Positions 36,105-45,522 of a stretch of DNA of 64,000 bases are shown here, piece after piece; position 1 is the stretch's first letter, and every line of letters starts with the position of its first letter. The stretch is taken from the NCBI RefSeq assembly GCF_039134705.1, contig NZ_CP146256.1, forward strand, positions 1,798,001-1,862,000. The letters are read 5' to 3'. The translations under genes were made by a program, and so were the position numbers. A model generated the notes under the pieces. It was not told the DNA's origin, did not search any database, and worked only from the letters and a program-made list of their open reading frames with translations. This DNA is from Kineothrix sp. IPX-CK (GTDB lineage: Bacteria; Bacillota; Clostridia; Lachnospirales; Lachnospiraceae).

Positions 36105-37313
36105 CTATATCCATAAGTCATCAATATTTATATTTTCTTCCGGTTCATCATCTGACGTATAGACCTTCATAACATCTTTATCCACTACGTATGTAAACAT
36201 ATCTTCCGTATCTATCCATGAATCATATAACTCGGGGTTACTTGGTAATTGCCTACCGTACCACATATTATTTTCAAGAGAGTAATCTTCTTCGATAAAC
36301 ACTTTCAAGCTGTAAACATCGTTAATTCTACGTACCCAAATACCAGCCATTGCGTTTTCGGCGAAGGATTCTGGATTGGAATACAATATATAATTTCCCA
36401 ACGGGTTTGGAACAGTAAGTTTGAACCTCGTTTTTCCGTCATCATGTAGATATGAACTAACTGTGATAGTGTATTGTGTATTGCTCATTTCAAGAATAGT
36501 AGCAGTCTGATTTAAGGCCATTCCACGAAGAATCAAAGTAAAATTATCAGGAATAACAAATCCCTCTTCGTAGTGAATCGCGTCATTTCTAAGGTCAATC
36601 ATTCCATCTTGAAAATTAAACATCTTATCATCACTACACTCAATAACGGTGATATTTGTATGTAGCTTGATATATCCGTGTTGTGGATCATTTTCCGCAT
36701 AAATTAAACCATAAGAAGAAGGAATCTTATAGTCGGTATAAATTTGAATATATCCAGTATCTACTTCCATACCGTTTACGGTATTACCAGAGCATCGAAT
36801 AAAATATTTAGTATGATTGTCTAGTGCCTTATAAGTATATTTGATATTATTTCCATCATATAAAGTATCACTTTCTGACAGCAAAGTTTTTGTACCATCA
36901 TATAAATAGAATTTGTATGACTGTATTTCCTCATAATCTGGTTGAAAATAATATATAATCGCTTCATAGGAAGCCGCCCTTATCGTCTGTTCATTTTCTA
37001 TATTATAAAAGTAAAATTCCGGCGTTTCATAAGTTATAAAAAAGATTTTATCCGACAGCTCGCTGGCAATATTCTCAATATCAAATACTTGGCATTGAGC
37101 GATATATTTCTTTCCATTTGTTAGAGTGTTTGAAGGAATTGTATGATTATATGTCATAGAAGTTACTTTTACATCATAGACAGTTGCCAAAGTGTTTGCT
37201 TCGTATATAATCAAACGATTGGCATAAGACTGGTTTCCTGACCACGAAAAACTAACCATCTTTTCCTTCATTCCGTCAAAAGGAGATATTCTAGTTAATA
37301 TAGGCTTTGCCAT
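36105..37313 (-). CDS. Phage tail protein with fibronectin/Ig-like folds
   Basis: 402 aa. Two or three tandem beta-sandwich repeats (MVSFSWSGNQSYANRLIIYEA; KKYIAQCQVFDIENIASELSD; KYFIRCSGNTVNGMEVDTGY) resemble fibronectin type III modules of tail proteins; the C terminus ends in INIDDLWI. Probably a distal-tail or decoration protein involved in carbohydrate contact. Confidence 0.55.
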   Translation of the reverse strand: MAKPILTRISPFDGMKEKMVSFSWSGNQSYANRLIIYEANTLATVYDVKVTSMTYNHTIPSNTLTNGKKYIAQCQVFDIENIASELSDKIFFITYETPEFYFYNIENEQTIRAASYEAIIYYFQPDYEEIQSYKFYLYDGTKTLLSESDTLYDGNNIKYTYKALDNHTKYFIRCSGNTVNGMEVDTGYIQIYTDYKIPSSYGLIYAENDPQHGYIKLHTNITVIECSDDKMFNFQDGMIDLRNDAIHYEEGFVIPDNFTLILRGMALNQTATILEMSNTQYTITVSSYLHDDGKTRFKLTVPNPLGNYILYSNPESFAENAMAGIWVRRINDVYSLKVFIEEDYSLENNMWYGRQLPSNPELYDSWIDTEDMFTYVVDKDVMKVYTSDDEPEENINIDDLWI

Positions 37314-37331
37314 ATAATCATCCTTTCTTTT

Positions 37332-37619
37332 TTAATTAATTCCACATATGTACATTCTCTCAATAATTCCACAAGGGATTTTCAACCATACGCTCTGACC
37401 TATGGTGAGTTGTGCATTTGGTATTGCACATTTAACTTTTCTATTTACACCTGATTCATCTTGAATGGTGTAGTAATTGACAGTTCCTTTTACAGTAATT
37501 TCTTTAACTACCGACAAAAAGGTTCTATCATAATTATGTTCGTGATTTTTAATAGCAGATACAATTTGTTCTACTAATAGCTTTACTGCTTGTATATCTT
37601 TATTTAAAATATCGCTCAT
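37332..37619 (-). CDS. Small phage tail protein
   Basis: 95 aa. N-terminal helix (DIQAVKLLVEQIVSAIKNHEHNYD) and a C-terminal small beta barrel (VKCAIPNAQLTIGQSVWLKIP) that looks OB-like. Function unknown; in the tail module after the tape measure. Confidence 0.5.
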   Translation of the reverse strand: MSDILNKDIQAVKLLVEQIVSAIKNHEHNYDRTFLSVVKEITVKGTVNYYTIQDESGVNRKVKCAIPNAQLTIGQSVWLKIPCGIIERMYICGIN

Positions 37620-37718
37620 TGGATTCCTTTCTTTTTCGGATGCAGAATATATGTTCAGTCTGTTATTTTAATAATAAACGTTATATAATATATTTAAATT
37701 TACTAAAGGGGAATGATT

Positions 37719-38240
37719 ATGGATTTACTACAAGAATACAAAGAACTATACAATCACGAGATGTCTTTTAACGACAGACTTAATTCTAAAATATCTAACG
37801 CTCTCGCAATAATAACCATTATAGGTACAGGTGAAGCAATTGTTTGGAAGGACTGTCTTGGAAATGGATTCAACATTATCTTTTTTGTTCTATGCATCGT
37901 TTCTCTCCAATGTTTCCTATTTACAATGTATAAATTTTATAGAGCATATTCCAATTATAAATACGGATACTATCCCATCAAGGAAACCGAAGACTTCGTA
38001 AAATTGACTTATAAAATAGGAAAAGAAAAACAAAAATCAGACGAAGTTATAGAAAATCATATAAGAAAAATAATGCGTGATAATTATATAAAAGCAGCAT
38101 CGATAAATCGTGCACAAAATTTAGCAAAAAGTAAGGCTCACAGAACTTTAAATAAATGGATGATAATTTCTATCGTTTCAGTTTTCATATGTTATGCTTG
38201 CGATATTATTATAAACAGTAGTTATTTAAAGTCATTATAA
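37719..38240 (+). CDS. Three-helix membrane protein on the opposite strand (moron)
   Basis: 173 aa from ATG 37719 (AAAGGGG 7 nt upstream). Hydrophobic segments: NALAIITIIGTGEAIVW (weak), NIIFFVLCIVSLQCFLFTMY and, near the C terminus, WMIISIVSVFICYACDIIIN. Between them lies a cytosolic charged helix. The layout is like SLATT/PycTM-type membrane effectors, but no diagnostic motif was recognised. Transcribed against the late operon with its own terminator, so probably expressed in the lysogen. Confidence 0.6.
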   Translation: MDLLQEYKELYNHEMSFNDRLNSKISNALAIITIIGTGEAIVWKDCLGNGFNIIFFVLCIVSLQCFLFTMYKFYRAYSNYKYGYYPIKETEDFVKLTYKIGKEKQKSDEVIENHIRKIMRDNYIKAASINRAQNLAKSKAHRTLNKWMIISIVSVFICYACDIIINSSYLKSL

Positions 38241-38253
38241 AAGGAGGAAAATC

Positions 38254-38382
38254 ATGGGATATAAAGACGATGATGATGATTTACCAGAAGCACCACCGAT
38301 TACTATGGTTACAGAAACATTCTCACGAGTAATCATCAAACCAGAAAGTGCATCGGATGAAAAAAGCAATGATGATGAATAA
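38254..38382 (+). CDS. 42-aa acidic protein with DLPEAPP motif
   Basis: Follows the membrane-protein gene by 13 bp with AAGGAGG. Begins MGYKDDDDDLPEAPPITMVT and continues ETFSRVIIKPE with an acidic tail. Shares a pattern with the convergent minus-strand gene at 38392-38538 (DDxDLPxAPxxxxxxETF). Cotranscribed with the membrane protein; function unknown. Confidence 0.6.
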   Translation: MGYKDDDDDLPEAPPITMVTETFSRVIIKPESASDEKSNDDE

Positions 38383-38410
38383 TAGAGGGAACTACCCTCT
38401 ATTATTTTTA
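38382..38410. terminator. Terminator between convergent small genes
   Basis: ATAGAGGG (38382-38389) / CCCTCTAT (38395-38402) followed by TATTTTTA on the plus strand; ends the 37719-38382 unit. Confidence 0.8.
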
Positions 38411-38538
38411 TACCATTCATCCGTAATATTTATTAAGTCTCCAAACGTCTCTTTATAGATCTCAAGTCTAGGTGCATCCGGAAGATCTGGATCATCGAAG
38501 GAATAACTGCAATTTCTATCATTTTTACTATCATCCAT
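38392..38538 (-). CDS. 48-aa phage protein with DLPDAPR motif
   Basis: ATG at 38538 with AGGAGG about 7 nt upstream, directly after the tape-measure stop. Sequence includes FDDPDLPDAPRLEIYKETFG and ends WYKNNRG. Resembles the small plus-strand protein just to its left. Function unknown; in the late operon. Confidence 0.6.
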   Translation of the reverse strand: MDDSKNDRNCSYSFDDPDLPDAPRLEIYKETFGDLINITDEWYKNNRG

Positions 38539-38542
38539 ACCA

Positions 38543-41500
38543 CTACCTCCTATGAAGTTCTTGTGCTAATGTATTGGGCAATCTTTCGATTATAGCACTA
38601 GAGAGACTATTTGTATCTTGAACACCTTGTAAATAAATATCTCCAACACTTACCTCAACATTTCTCATATTATTTGTGCTGTTATTTACTACATTACTAA
38701 TACTGTTTACCGAATCCGCAATATCACTTAATGGATTCTTCATAGTAGCAACAATATCGAGCGCGTTTGTATTTCTCTCCATATATTCCATAAACTTACG
38801 AAGGTTTTCATTCCCCGGGGCTGTATAGTCAATAGGAACAATGTTAGAACGAGAAGCAGTACCCTCTGCATAAGCATTGTTAGACGCAATCCCCTTACCG
38901 CTAAGAATCTTTTTAGTCTCATCTCCATCGTAAACAATACTGCCTTTTTTCAAGTCTGTAATAGTAGGAGTAGTGAATATCGAATACTGTCCAGTTTCAG
39001 GGTCTACAACCAATTCAGGAGCAACTTCACCAACTAAAGCATTCTTCTCATTACGTGGAAGTCCGTCAGAGCCTTTAGCGTATGCTTTTGCATTCGAAGG
39101 TTTACTAGAGCCACCACCATGACCACCAATACTAATAGATGAATTTAACGCCGTATCAGCCAGATCCTTTATAGCTTTTGCGGCAGCTTCGCACTGAGAC
39201 TGTATAGACGTAGCCATTTCAGTTACAATATCTTTAATGAGATTCGCAATACTTTGGATTGAATTTTCGCCAGTAGCAAATTCATTAAATGATGTTAACC
39301 ATGGGTCTTGTAATTTAGCGGATACTTCATCCCCGCCAGTCTGCATGATATCAACGATGCTACCATCGCCAGCAGATTCGGTTTTAGGTTTAGTATTGGA
39401 AGTAGTAGTTGTGTCCTTGTTTTCTTTAGAAGTTCCACCGCCGCCCACACCAATAATTTCACCAAGTCTAGTTTGCAAACTTTCCCAAGCAGGAACATAT
39501 GTGTCAGTAATATAACTAACCTGATCTTTAAAAGCATCATTTCCAGTTTGCAATGCAGTTTTTAGCTTATCCATCTGCGTTTCAATGATGATAACGGCGT
39601 TTGATATAGCAGTACCCAAACCAGTAAATCCAGTACTCTGAATGTCTTCTCCACCCGTTCCAATAATGGAAGAGAAATTAATCTGTTCAAACTCTTTGCA
39701 CTTAGTTGCTATATTTCCAAATGCCGTAGCAATAGCTTCAAGCTTCTGTGCATATCCTTCTTCTCCGGGAGTGGGGAACTCTAATTTACCAAACAGTGTT
39801 GTCAGTTCATCCAGTAAATCCTTTAATTTTTGAATCTCATCATTAAGTGGAGTAATACTTGCAGTAGTATTAGACGCATTAGTACCAATATCACCAACAG
39901 CAGTAGACGCTTCACCGGCAGATGTGGAAAGTCCTTCAACAGAAGTTGCCGTTTCTTCAACGTCAGTAGAAAGAGGATCAAGCGTTGTTGCTCCAAGATT
40001 CTCGAACGCTCCTTTTGTAGATTCAAGATAACTTACAGATTCTGCACTAACACCGGACAATTGAGATAGTTTACCTACGACCTCATCATTACTTCTGCTC
40101 ATGTCTGCAAGAATACCGACGTAACTATTCTTCAACTTATCAAATTCTTCTGACGAACCACTAAGTAGAACTTCCATGTTGATACCGAGTTCTTGAAGAG
40201 TGGCTTCCATTTGGGCGTTTTCGAAGACCTCACTAAGTTCAGTGAATTTCGACTTAGTTTCTTCTAAATTTAAAATCATGGAATCGAAGTGTTTTTCGAT
40301 CTTTTCGATTTCTGCGTCCCAATAAGCATTCGAAGCATCTAAAGCCTTTTCAAGAGCTTCTTGTTGTTCTTCCAGAACATCACGCTGTTTCTCCAAACCA
40401 TCGATAACCTTTTCAATAGTAGCGATTTCGATATCACGCTTTTTACTTTCAACTTCTTCACGCGCTTCTCGTATGCCAGAAGTGTCAGCTTCGTATGCCA
40501 TTTGACCATCTTTATATACAAGCTGAGTGTTTTGATTCTGCATACGCTCTAAATCGTACTGGGCTTTCTGAAGGTCTATCTCCCTTTGACGAGCATCGGC
40601 CGCCTCGTTTATGGCATCAATAAGTTCTTGTTTTGCGGAGATTTCCTTGTCAATGGCATCTATTTGCTCGTCTAACTCATCGATTTGATTTTGGTAGAAC
40701 TCTTCAGCGGCTTTTTTCTGGGCTTCCATGGACGCAATTTGAGCATCACTTTGTTTTTGGATAGAGTCAATTCGTTTATCAATTTGTTTTGTAATGTAGC
40801 TAAAAGCTGACTCGTATAGAGACTTCATACCTTGGAGATAATTTTTCTCTTGTTCCTGATACTCCTTTAAATACTTTTCTTTCTTGGCATAATATTTTAA
40901 ATACAATTTTCTTAAGCTGTCTAAATATGATTTTTCAGATAAAATGCCTATATCTTTTAACCGATTAAGCTCTGATAACTCGTCTTCAAAGGCTTCTATA
41001 TATTTATCGGCGGCTTCTTTTCCTGCACTTCCAGCCGAACCACTACCCACACTAGCAAAATCAATTTTCACATTATTAACAGAATCATTAATTTCTTTTT
41101 GCAGAGATGCTAGCTCATCATTATAATTAATTGGAACATGTCCGTCTTTATTAGCCTTTTCAAGATTGGCAATTCTTGCAGCAATAGCAGTTTGACCATA
41201 TGCAGTAGCAAGTTCTTTCAGTTTGGAAATTTTATCCTCTACGCTTAAATCAGTATCTCCAAAAACTTGTTCGGCAGATATTAGTTTAAACAGATATTGT
41301 CTAGCAGTTTCTGATGCCCCGGCATGATTTAGAAACGCTAATACTTCATCAGATGTTGCAGTTACTAATTCTTTACCTGTCTGAGCAGCAAACTGTTTTT
41401 CCAGCGCCAATCCTTCAACTTGTGAAGTAAGTTTAGCCATTACAACTTCTTCAGCATTTGCTACACCCAAAGATTCAAGCATAGACGTAACTAATTGTGC

Positions 41501-43096
41501 TGTACTTTCGTCCATGCCGTCAATTGCGTTTGTTCCATTAATTATAGAAGCCGCAAAAGTATCAAAAGCACTTTGAGCTTTAGTAGCAGTAGTGGCGGGA
41601 TTTGTAAGAACTTTTGCTAAATCATCAAAAGAAGATAAATCAATATCTATACCGTCAATTTCGTTTATCTCTTCAATAGCTGATTTGATGTCTTTAAGCA
41701 TAGAGAGATCAACGTTTTCTGGTGAAAATCCGTCCTCAGTGAAGATATTTTGATATGCTTTCTGCAAAGAATCAAATGCGGGTTTAAGTTGACTATTGAG
41801 TTGGTCGATGAGAGAAGATACAGATCCAATAGAAAGTGGAGTTTCATTTGTTTCCTCTACGCCAAGTTTAAGTTCTTCTACTTTGGCTTTTAAGTCTTCA
41901 ACTGAGGTAATAGAATCTGGGTCAACATCAAGTTCTAGTATTAATTTTAGATCTTCTTCGCTAAAAGTACCCATGTCTGAATCAGAAATGTTTCCAAACT
42001 TGTTAGAAGCTCTTCTTACTAATCCGTTTTTCTCACCCGGATTATATGTGTTAGTTGCCTTCTGAATAGAAAACTGAATACCCAAAGCATCTTGATACAT
42101 CTGATTCCAATAGTCTGCCATTTCTTGCGCAGATGCTAAATCTTTACCAGTGAGCAACCCACTATCGACAGCTTCTTGTGCGGTCTGGGCATTTTCAAGA
42201 TATTCACCTTGTTTAATGACTAATTCATCTTGATACTCTTGTAATTCTTTTAGAGAATTTGCCTCTTTTTCTTGTATAAAGGCCATTCTTCTTTCAAGAT
42301 ATTCACTCTTTGCAGTACGTCCTTCTTCTAATTCGCTTTGTTCTTTTACAAGATCTCTGAGCTTTTCTGATAAGCCTAAATACTTCTCGATTTCTTTTGT
42401 TGACCTTGTGGAAACACCGGCAAGATTATCGGCATCCGGTCTAGTATTTAACTCTCTCGATTTTTTATTAAGCAGACTGTCCTCATCAAATGCATCTGTC
42501 CAGTTACCTGTACCAATTTGCTCTTTATATAGTTGTTTTTGCTCAATCTCAAGAATTTGTTTGTCTAAATCTAATCTGCGTTCAAGATAAGATAATCTAT
42601 CTTTTTCATAGGACGATAAACTATCTTTCTCCTTTAATGAATCGTATTCACTATTTAATTCTTCGTAGGATGCTTTTAAAGAATCAACTTTGTCCCTTTG
42701 CTCTTCAACTGTTACATTTAAATTATCCCATACCTTTGATAGGGTTTGCACTGCAACATTTATTGCAAGCATGATTGCCATATTTGCGGCTACGGATTTA
42801 AGAGTTGCCGATACCTTTTTGAGATTGGCAGAAAAGGTGGAAGATGAATCAGAGGCCGATTTCAAGTATTGATTATATTTTTCTGTAACATCACCAGTAC
42901 CGTCCCATGTTTTAAGGAATTTCTTTAAGCTATCATCGGCAATTTCGAGTTCACCAACAAAACCATCAGTAAAATCAGGAGAAATGCCGATATCTAAACT
43001 TTCATTTACACTTTTTTGAATTTCAGATAATGTCTTTTTAGTTTCTTCACTTACTTCTGGCAGTTCAGTTTTTAATTTACTTAACCAAGTTGTCAC
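38543..43096 (-). CDS. Tape measure protein, C-terminal part (split gene)
   Basis: At least 1,517 aa of the protein that sets tail length and helps DNA entry. The open frame extends upstream to about 43150; the displayed GTG at 43096 has only a weak ribosome site. Features: hydrophobic stretch AANMAIMLAINVAVQTL near the N terminus, long coiled coils (residues about 120-330 and 720-950), and a low-complexity C terminus (GIASNNAYAEGTASRSNIVP). Together with the fragment at 49690-51423 it would make a tape measure of roughly 2,080 residues. In-frame joining of GLGLT to NFDKDGGVTTW would restore it. Confidence 0.85.
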   Translation of the reverse strand: MTTWLSKLKTELPEVSEETKKTLSEIQKSVNESLDIGISPDFTDGFVGELEIADDSLKKFLKTWDGTGDVTEKYNQYLKSASDSSSTFSANLKKVSATLKSVAANMAIMLAINVAVQTLSKVWDNLNVTVEEQRDKVDSLKASYEELNSEYDSLKEKDSLSSYEKDRLSYLERRLDLDKQILEIEQKQLYKEQIGTGNWTDAFDEDSLLNKKSRELNTRPDADNLAGVSTRSTKEIEKYLGLSEKLRDLVKEQSELEEGRTAKSEYLERRMAFIQEKEANSLKELQEYQDELVIKQGEYLENAQTAQEAVDSGLLTGKDLASAQEMADYWNQMYQDALGIQFSIQKATNTYNPGEKNGLVRRASNKFGNISDSDMGTFSEEDLKLILELDVDPDSITSVEDLKAKVEELKLGVEETNETPLSIGSVSSLIDQLNSQLKPAFDSLQKAYQNIFTEDGFSPENVDLSMLKDIKSAIEEINEIDGIDIDLSSFDDLAKVLTNPATTATKAQSAFDTFAASIINGTNAIDGMDESTAQLVTSMLESLGVANAEEVVMAKLTSQVEGLALEKQFAAQTGKELVTATSDEVLAFLNHAGASETARQYLFKLISAEQVFGDTDLSVEDKISKLKELATAYGQTAIAARIANLEKANKDGHVPINYNDELASLQKEINDSVNNVKIDFASVGSGSAGSAGKEAADKYIEAFEDELSELNRLKDIGILSEKSYLDSLRKLYLKYYAKKEKYLKEYQEQEKNYLQGMKSLYESAFSYITKQIDKRIDSIQKQSDAQIASMEAQKKAAEEFYQNQIDELDEQIDAIDKEISAKQELIDAINEAADARQREIDLQKAQYDLERMQNQNTQLVYKDGQMAYEADTSGIREAREEVESKKRDIEIATIEKVIDGLEKQRDVLEEQQEALEKALDASNAYWDAEIEKIEKHFDSMILNLEETKSKFTELSEVFENAQMEATLQELGINMEVLLSGSSEEFDKLKNSYVGILADMSRSNDEVVGKLSQLSGVSAESVSYLESTKGAFENLGATTLDPLSTDVEETATSVEGLSTSAGEASTAVGDIGTNASNTTASITPLNDEIQKLKDLLDELTTLFGKLEFPTPGEEGYAQKLEAIATAFGNIATKCKEFEQINFSSIIGTGGEDIQSTGFTGLGTAISNAVIIIETQMDKLKTALQTGNDAFKDQVSYITDTYVPAWESLQTRLGEIIGVGGGGTSKENKDTTTTSNTKPKTESAGDGSIVDIMQTGGDEVSAKLQDPWLTSFNEFATGENSIQSIANLIKDIVTEMATSIQSQCEAAAKAIKDLADTALNSSISIGGHGGGSSKPSNAKAYAKGSDGLPRNEKNALVGEVAPELVVDPETGQYSIFTTPTITDLKKGSIVYDGDETKKILSGKGIASNNAYAEGTASRSNIVPIDYTAPGNENLRKFMEYMERNTNALDIVATMKNPLSDIADSVNSISNVVNNSTNNMRNVEVSVGDIYLQGVQDTNSLSSAIIERLPNTLAQELHRR

Positions 43097-43107
43097 TCCA
43101 CCATCTT

Positions 43108-43124
43108 TGTCAAAGTTTACAACG
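43108..43124 (+). repeat. Left inverted repeat of the tape-measure insert
   Basis: TTGTCAAAGTTTACAAC; matches the minus strand at the other end (TTGTCAAAGTTTTACAAG) with one inserted T and one mismatch. Also holds the -35 of the promoter at 43117. Confidence 0.8.
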
Positions 43125-43145
43125 TTAATGTAAAATGGTATAATC
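43117..43145 (+). promoter_or_regulatory. Sigma-A promoter of the zinc-ribbon gene
   Basis: TTTACA (43117-43122), 17 bp, TATAAT (43140-43145). The -35 is part of the left inverted repeat. Confidence 0.75.
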
Positions 43146-43188
43146 TGTATATATTACTTGGAATAATAAATACAAATTTGGAGGGGAA

Positions 43189-43659
43189 ATGAAAGATAAC
43201 GATAAATTAGTAATTTGCAAAAAATGCATAAATGATTTTAAAGAAATTCCATATAGCAATCCATTTCAATATAGAGGATTATATACCAATTTTAAAGTTC
43301 CAGAAGATAATATTTGCTCAAAATGTAAAACTGAACTTTATGAAACAAAAGTTACAGGATCAGAAATAAAAATATTATTTAATACATCACACGATAACGT
43401 GTTTCTACAGGCTATGATTGATCTTAAAGAGTCCGACCCTATAGAATATCAATTAAAATTAACACAATTTAATTCACAAAATCAGACAAAGGAAATAGAA
43501 GAGGATAAAAATAATATCCCTAAATGTCCTACTTGTAATAGTACCAATTTAAAAAAGATATCAACCACAGCGAAAGCAACAAATACAATTATGTTTGGAC
43601 TGCTAGGAACTAAAAGACACAAATCGTTCCACTGTAATTCGTGTGGATATGAATGGTAG
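43189..43659 (+). CDS. Zinc-ribbon protein
   Basis: 156 aa. Two cysteine pairs in the N-terminal half (CKKC, CSKC) and a C-terminal zinc ribbon CPTCNSTNLKKIST...FHCNSCGYEW, a module widespread in Firmicute phage and chromosomal proteins. Function unknown; may bind nucleic acid or protein. GGAGGGG ribosome site; first gene of the rightward accessory unit. Confidence 0.7.
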   Translation: MKDNDKLVICKKCINDFKEIPYSNPFQYRGLYTNFKVPEDNICSKCKTELYETKVTGSEIKILFNTSHDNVFLQAMIDLKESDPIEYQLKLTQFNSQNQTKEIEEDKNNIPKCPTCNSTNLKKISTTAKATNTIMFGLLGTKRHKSFHCNSCGYEW

Positions 43660-43678
43660 GTAGAGGATAGGAGGGGTT

Positions 43679-44188
43679 ATGTCTTTTATAGATGAACTAA
43701 ATAAAAATACAAAAACACCAGAACAAGTAGCAGATGAAAAATGGGAAGCTGAAAAAGAAATAATATCAAATTGTGCTTATCGTGATTATTTTGGGATTAA
43801 ACAAGCACTTATCAATGAAGCCCAAAACGGAAAGTATTCTCTTATATCTAATAATAAAAAATGTGTATCTGCAAAATATGAATGTTCATATTTACGTGAA
43901 TGTATTAAAAAAACATGCTCTAGTAATCCTACTGGAAGAATTGGAACAAGTAATTACAAGTCCAACGAAAGAGTGGATTATAAAATCGAGAGATATAAAC
44001 AATACAATTGTTATATAGATACTATTAAAAATTTTGCCGTAAAAGATAACATAAAAATTGAACCTTCTTTTTATGAACTTGGTATTCTATCAAAAGAGAC
44101 GCGTATTAGTATGCCATATACATATAAGGGGTATGGAGTAATTACTCACAAAATAAAAGTATATTTATCTTGTAGCATTGAATATTAG
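43679..44188 (+). CDS. Accessory phage protein, unknown
   Basis: 169 aa, 19 bp after the zinc-ribbon gene with AGGAGGGG. Starts MSFIDELNKNTKTPEQVADE; a central Cys-rich stretch (CVSAKYECSYLRECIKKTC) could bind metal. Beta-rich C terminus. The start motif (Q-V-A-x-E-K-W-E-A) recurs in small phage-encoded proteins, but no function is known. Confidence 0.55.
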   Translation: MSFIDELNKNTKTPEQVADEKWEAEKEIISNCAYRDYFGIKQALINEAQNGKYSLISNNKKCVSAKYECSYLRECIKKTCSSNPTGRIGTSNYKSNERVDYKIERYKQYNCYIDTIKNFAVKDNIKIEPSFYELGILSKETRISMPYTYKGYGVITHKIKVYLSCSIEY

Positions 44189-44225
44189 TTGGGATGCGCT
44201 AATTGTAAACATTTAAATATCAAAA

Positions 44226-44259
44226 GAACCTCTAATTTTGATGTTAGAGGTTCCTTTTT
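44226..44259. terminator. Terminator after the 43189-44188 unit
   Basis: GAACCTCTAA (44226-44235) / TTAGAGGTTC (44244-44253) then CTTTTTG; may also act for the leftward gene at 44284. Confidence 0.85.
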
Positions 44260-44283
44260 GTATTATCCGAACAAAGGTTTTGG

Positions 44284-44475
44284 CTACCAATATATACCAA
44301 TATATGATAAAATTTTACATATAAACATTTTTAGCTTTGATTCTCCGAGATCACTTAATACATCGTAATACGTTTTAATAAAGCGGTTAATACTTTTTCG
44401 ACGTTCACATGATGGAATAAATCCATTAGCAATTTGATCATCAATTAAAATTTTTACGTCTGAGATATTTAACAT
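44284..44475 (-). CDS. 63-aa protein, unknown
   Basis: MLNISDVKILIDDQIANGFI..., with AGGAG 6-7 nt upstream of the ATG at 44475, which supports translation. Helical, no membrane segment. Its start lies only 12-25 bp from the divergent gene to the right, so the two leaders overlap. Confidence 0.5.
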   Translation of the reverse strand: MLNISDVKILIDDQIANGFIPSCERRKSINRFIKTYYDVLSDLGESKLKMFICKILSYIGIYW

Positions 44476-44499
44476 ATAAATTCTCCTATGGGTGTTAAT

Positions 44500-45264
44500 A
44501 TGAATAGTTTCAATGATTTTTATATGAATACATACAAAGAATTTTATAATGCTTGTAAAGACAATAGTGTTCTATCAAGCTCTCCGATACCTTGTGTAGT
44601 TGATAATACAATGCGTACGGGCGGAAAGCATGAGAATGGTACTGTGTTTTTGAAATCGGATAACATATCAGATAAAGATGCACAACAAGTTACCAGAAGC
44701 ACTATTTATCATGAATTAACGCATTATTATGATCAAAAAATGTTTGAAAAACATGGGTATTCAAATAAGGATATAAATACTTTGATGTTAACATTTTCAG
44801 AAATACACGCATCATACAATGCATTATTAGTGTTTTTGGGTTATAAAAATTTAGTTATAAATAGAAAAATAGCTATCACGAAAACTGTATATAAGGATTT
44901 TTCATTAATGCAGTTCGCTGCGTACAATGTGGCGACTCGTACAAATAATATGAATAACATCATTGGATTTAAAGAGTTTATGTATCTATTAGGAGAAAAA
45001 AGAGCCTTTGTCAAAGTATCATCCGACCCTCTAGTGATAAACAGGGCGTTTTCTACCAAACATTTACCACAACTTATACGTGATGAAATAGTGTCCATAG
45101 ACAAGCTTATTAATATCAATTCCTTTGAGAATATAGACGTGGATAAGATTTCTATCCTTAGATTAGGAGCTGAAAATAAACTTACGCAGTTAAGCTATAA
45201 GGAACTACTAAAAGATGCTCCGACCGATTTACAAAAGGAAATACAAGACTTATTTGGAATTTAA
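44500..45264 (+). CDS. Putative zinc metallopeptidase-like protein (HELTH)
   Basis: 254 aa from ATG 44500; an in-frame ATG at 44488 is possible and neither has a strong ribosome site. YHELTHYYDQ (His71, Glu72, His75) is an HExxH zinc site, with Glu101 in FSEIHASYNALL a possible third ligand, as in small gluzincins. No signal peptide, so it would act in the cytoplasm, in principle on regulators in the manner of ImmA, but no repressor partner is adjacent. Confidence 0.6.
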   Translation: MNSFNDFYMNTYKEFYNACKDNSVLSSSPIPCVVDNTMRTGGKHENGTVFLKSDNISDKDAQQVTRSTIYHELTHYYDQKMFEKHGYSNKDINTLMLTFSEIHASYNALLVFLGYKNLVINRKIAITKTVYKDFSLMQFAAYNVATRTNNMNNIIGFKEFMYLLGEKRAFVKVSSDPLVINRAFSTKHLPQLIRDEIVSIDKLININSFENIDVDKISILRLGAENKLTQLSYKELLKDAPTDLQKEIQDLFGI

Positions 45265-45270
45265 ATATTT

Positions 45271-45294
45271 AAGGACTGATTTAAATCAGTCCTT
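45271..45294. terminator. Perfect 24-bp palindrome after the metallopeptidase gene
   Basis: AAGGACTGATTT / AAATCAGTCCTT, 7 bp after the stop codon. Likely terminator for one or both convergent genes although the T-run is poor. Confidence 0.55.
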
Positions 45295-45330
45295 AATTTA
45301 TCATTTATAAGCAGCTTATATTATTATGTA

Positions 45331-45492
45331 TTAGACTATAATCACGCGCCAACGCAACGTATCTCTATATTGATTCTCTATTTCTGAAATTATATCCTTC
45401 GGAAAATATCCATCATTATGTATTTTTGCATAAATGCCTGAAATATCGAGAATAACAACTCTAGTCACATCACTTCTGATTTCAGCAACCAT
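45331..45492 (-). CDS. 53-aa protein, unknown
   Basis: GGAGG lies 7 nt before the ATG at 45492. MVAEIRSDVTRVVILDISGI... ending in RWRVIIV. No family recognised. Short beta-alpha-beta pattern. An AACATAT-N5-ATATGTT inverted repeat lies 31 bp upstream. Confidence 0.5.
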   Translation of the reverse strand: MVAEIRSDVTRVVILDISGIYAKIHNDGYFPKDIISEIENQYRDTLRWRVIIV

Positions 45493-45522
45493 TCTGCTAC
45501 CTCCACGTCAACACAAGTCTCA

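Noticed and set aside
38235-38420. 61-codon minus-strand frame (Ser/Leu-rich)
   Set aside because: Antisense of the 42-aa gene and terminator; low-complexity product and no ribosome site.
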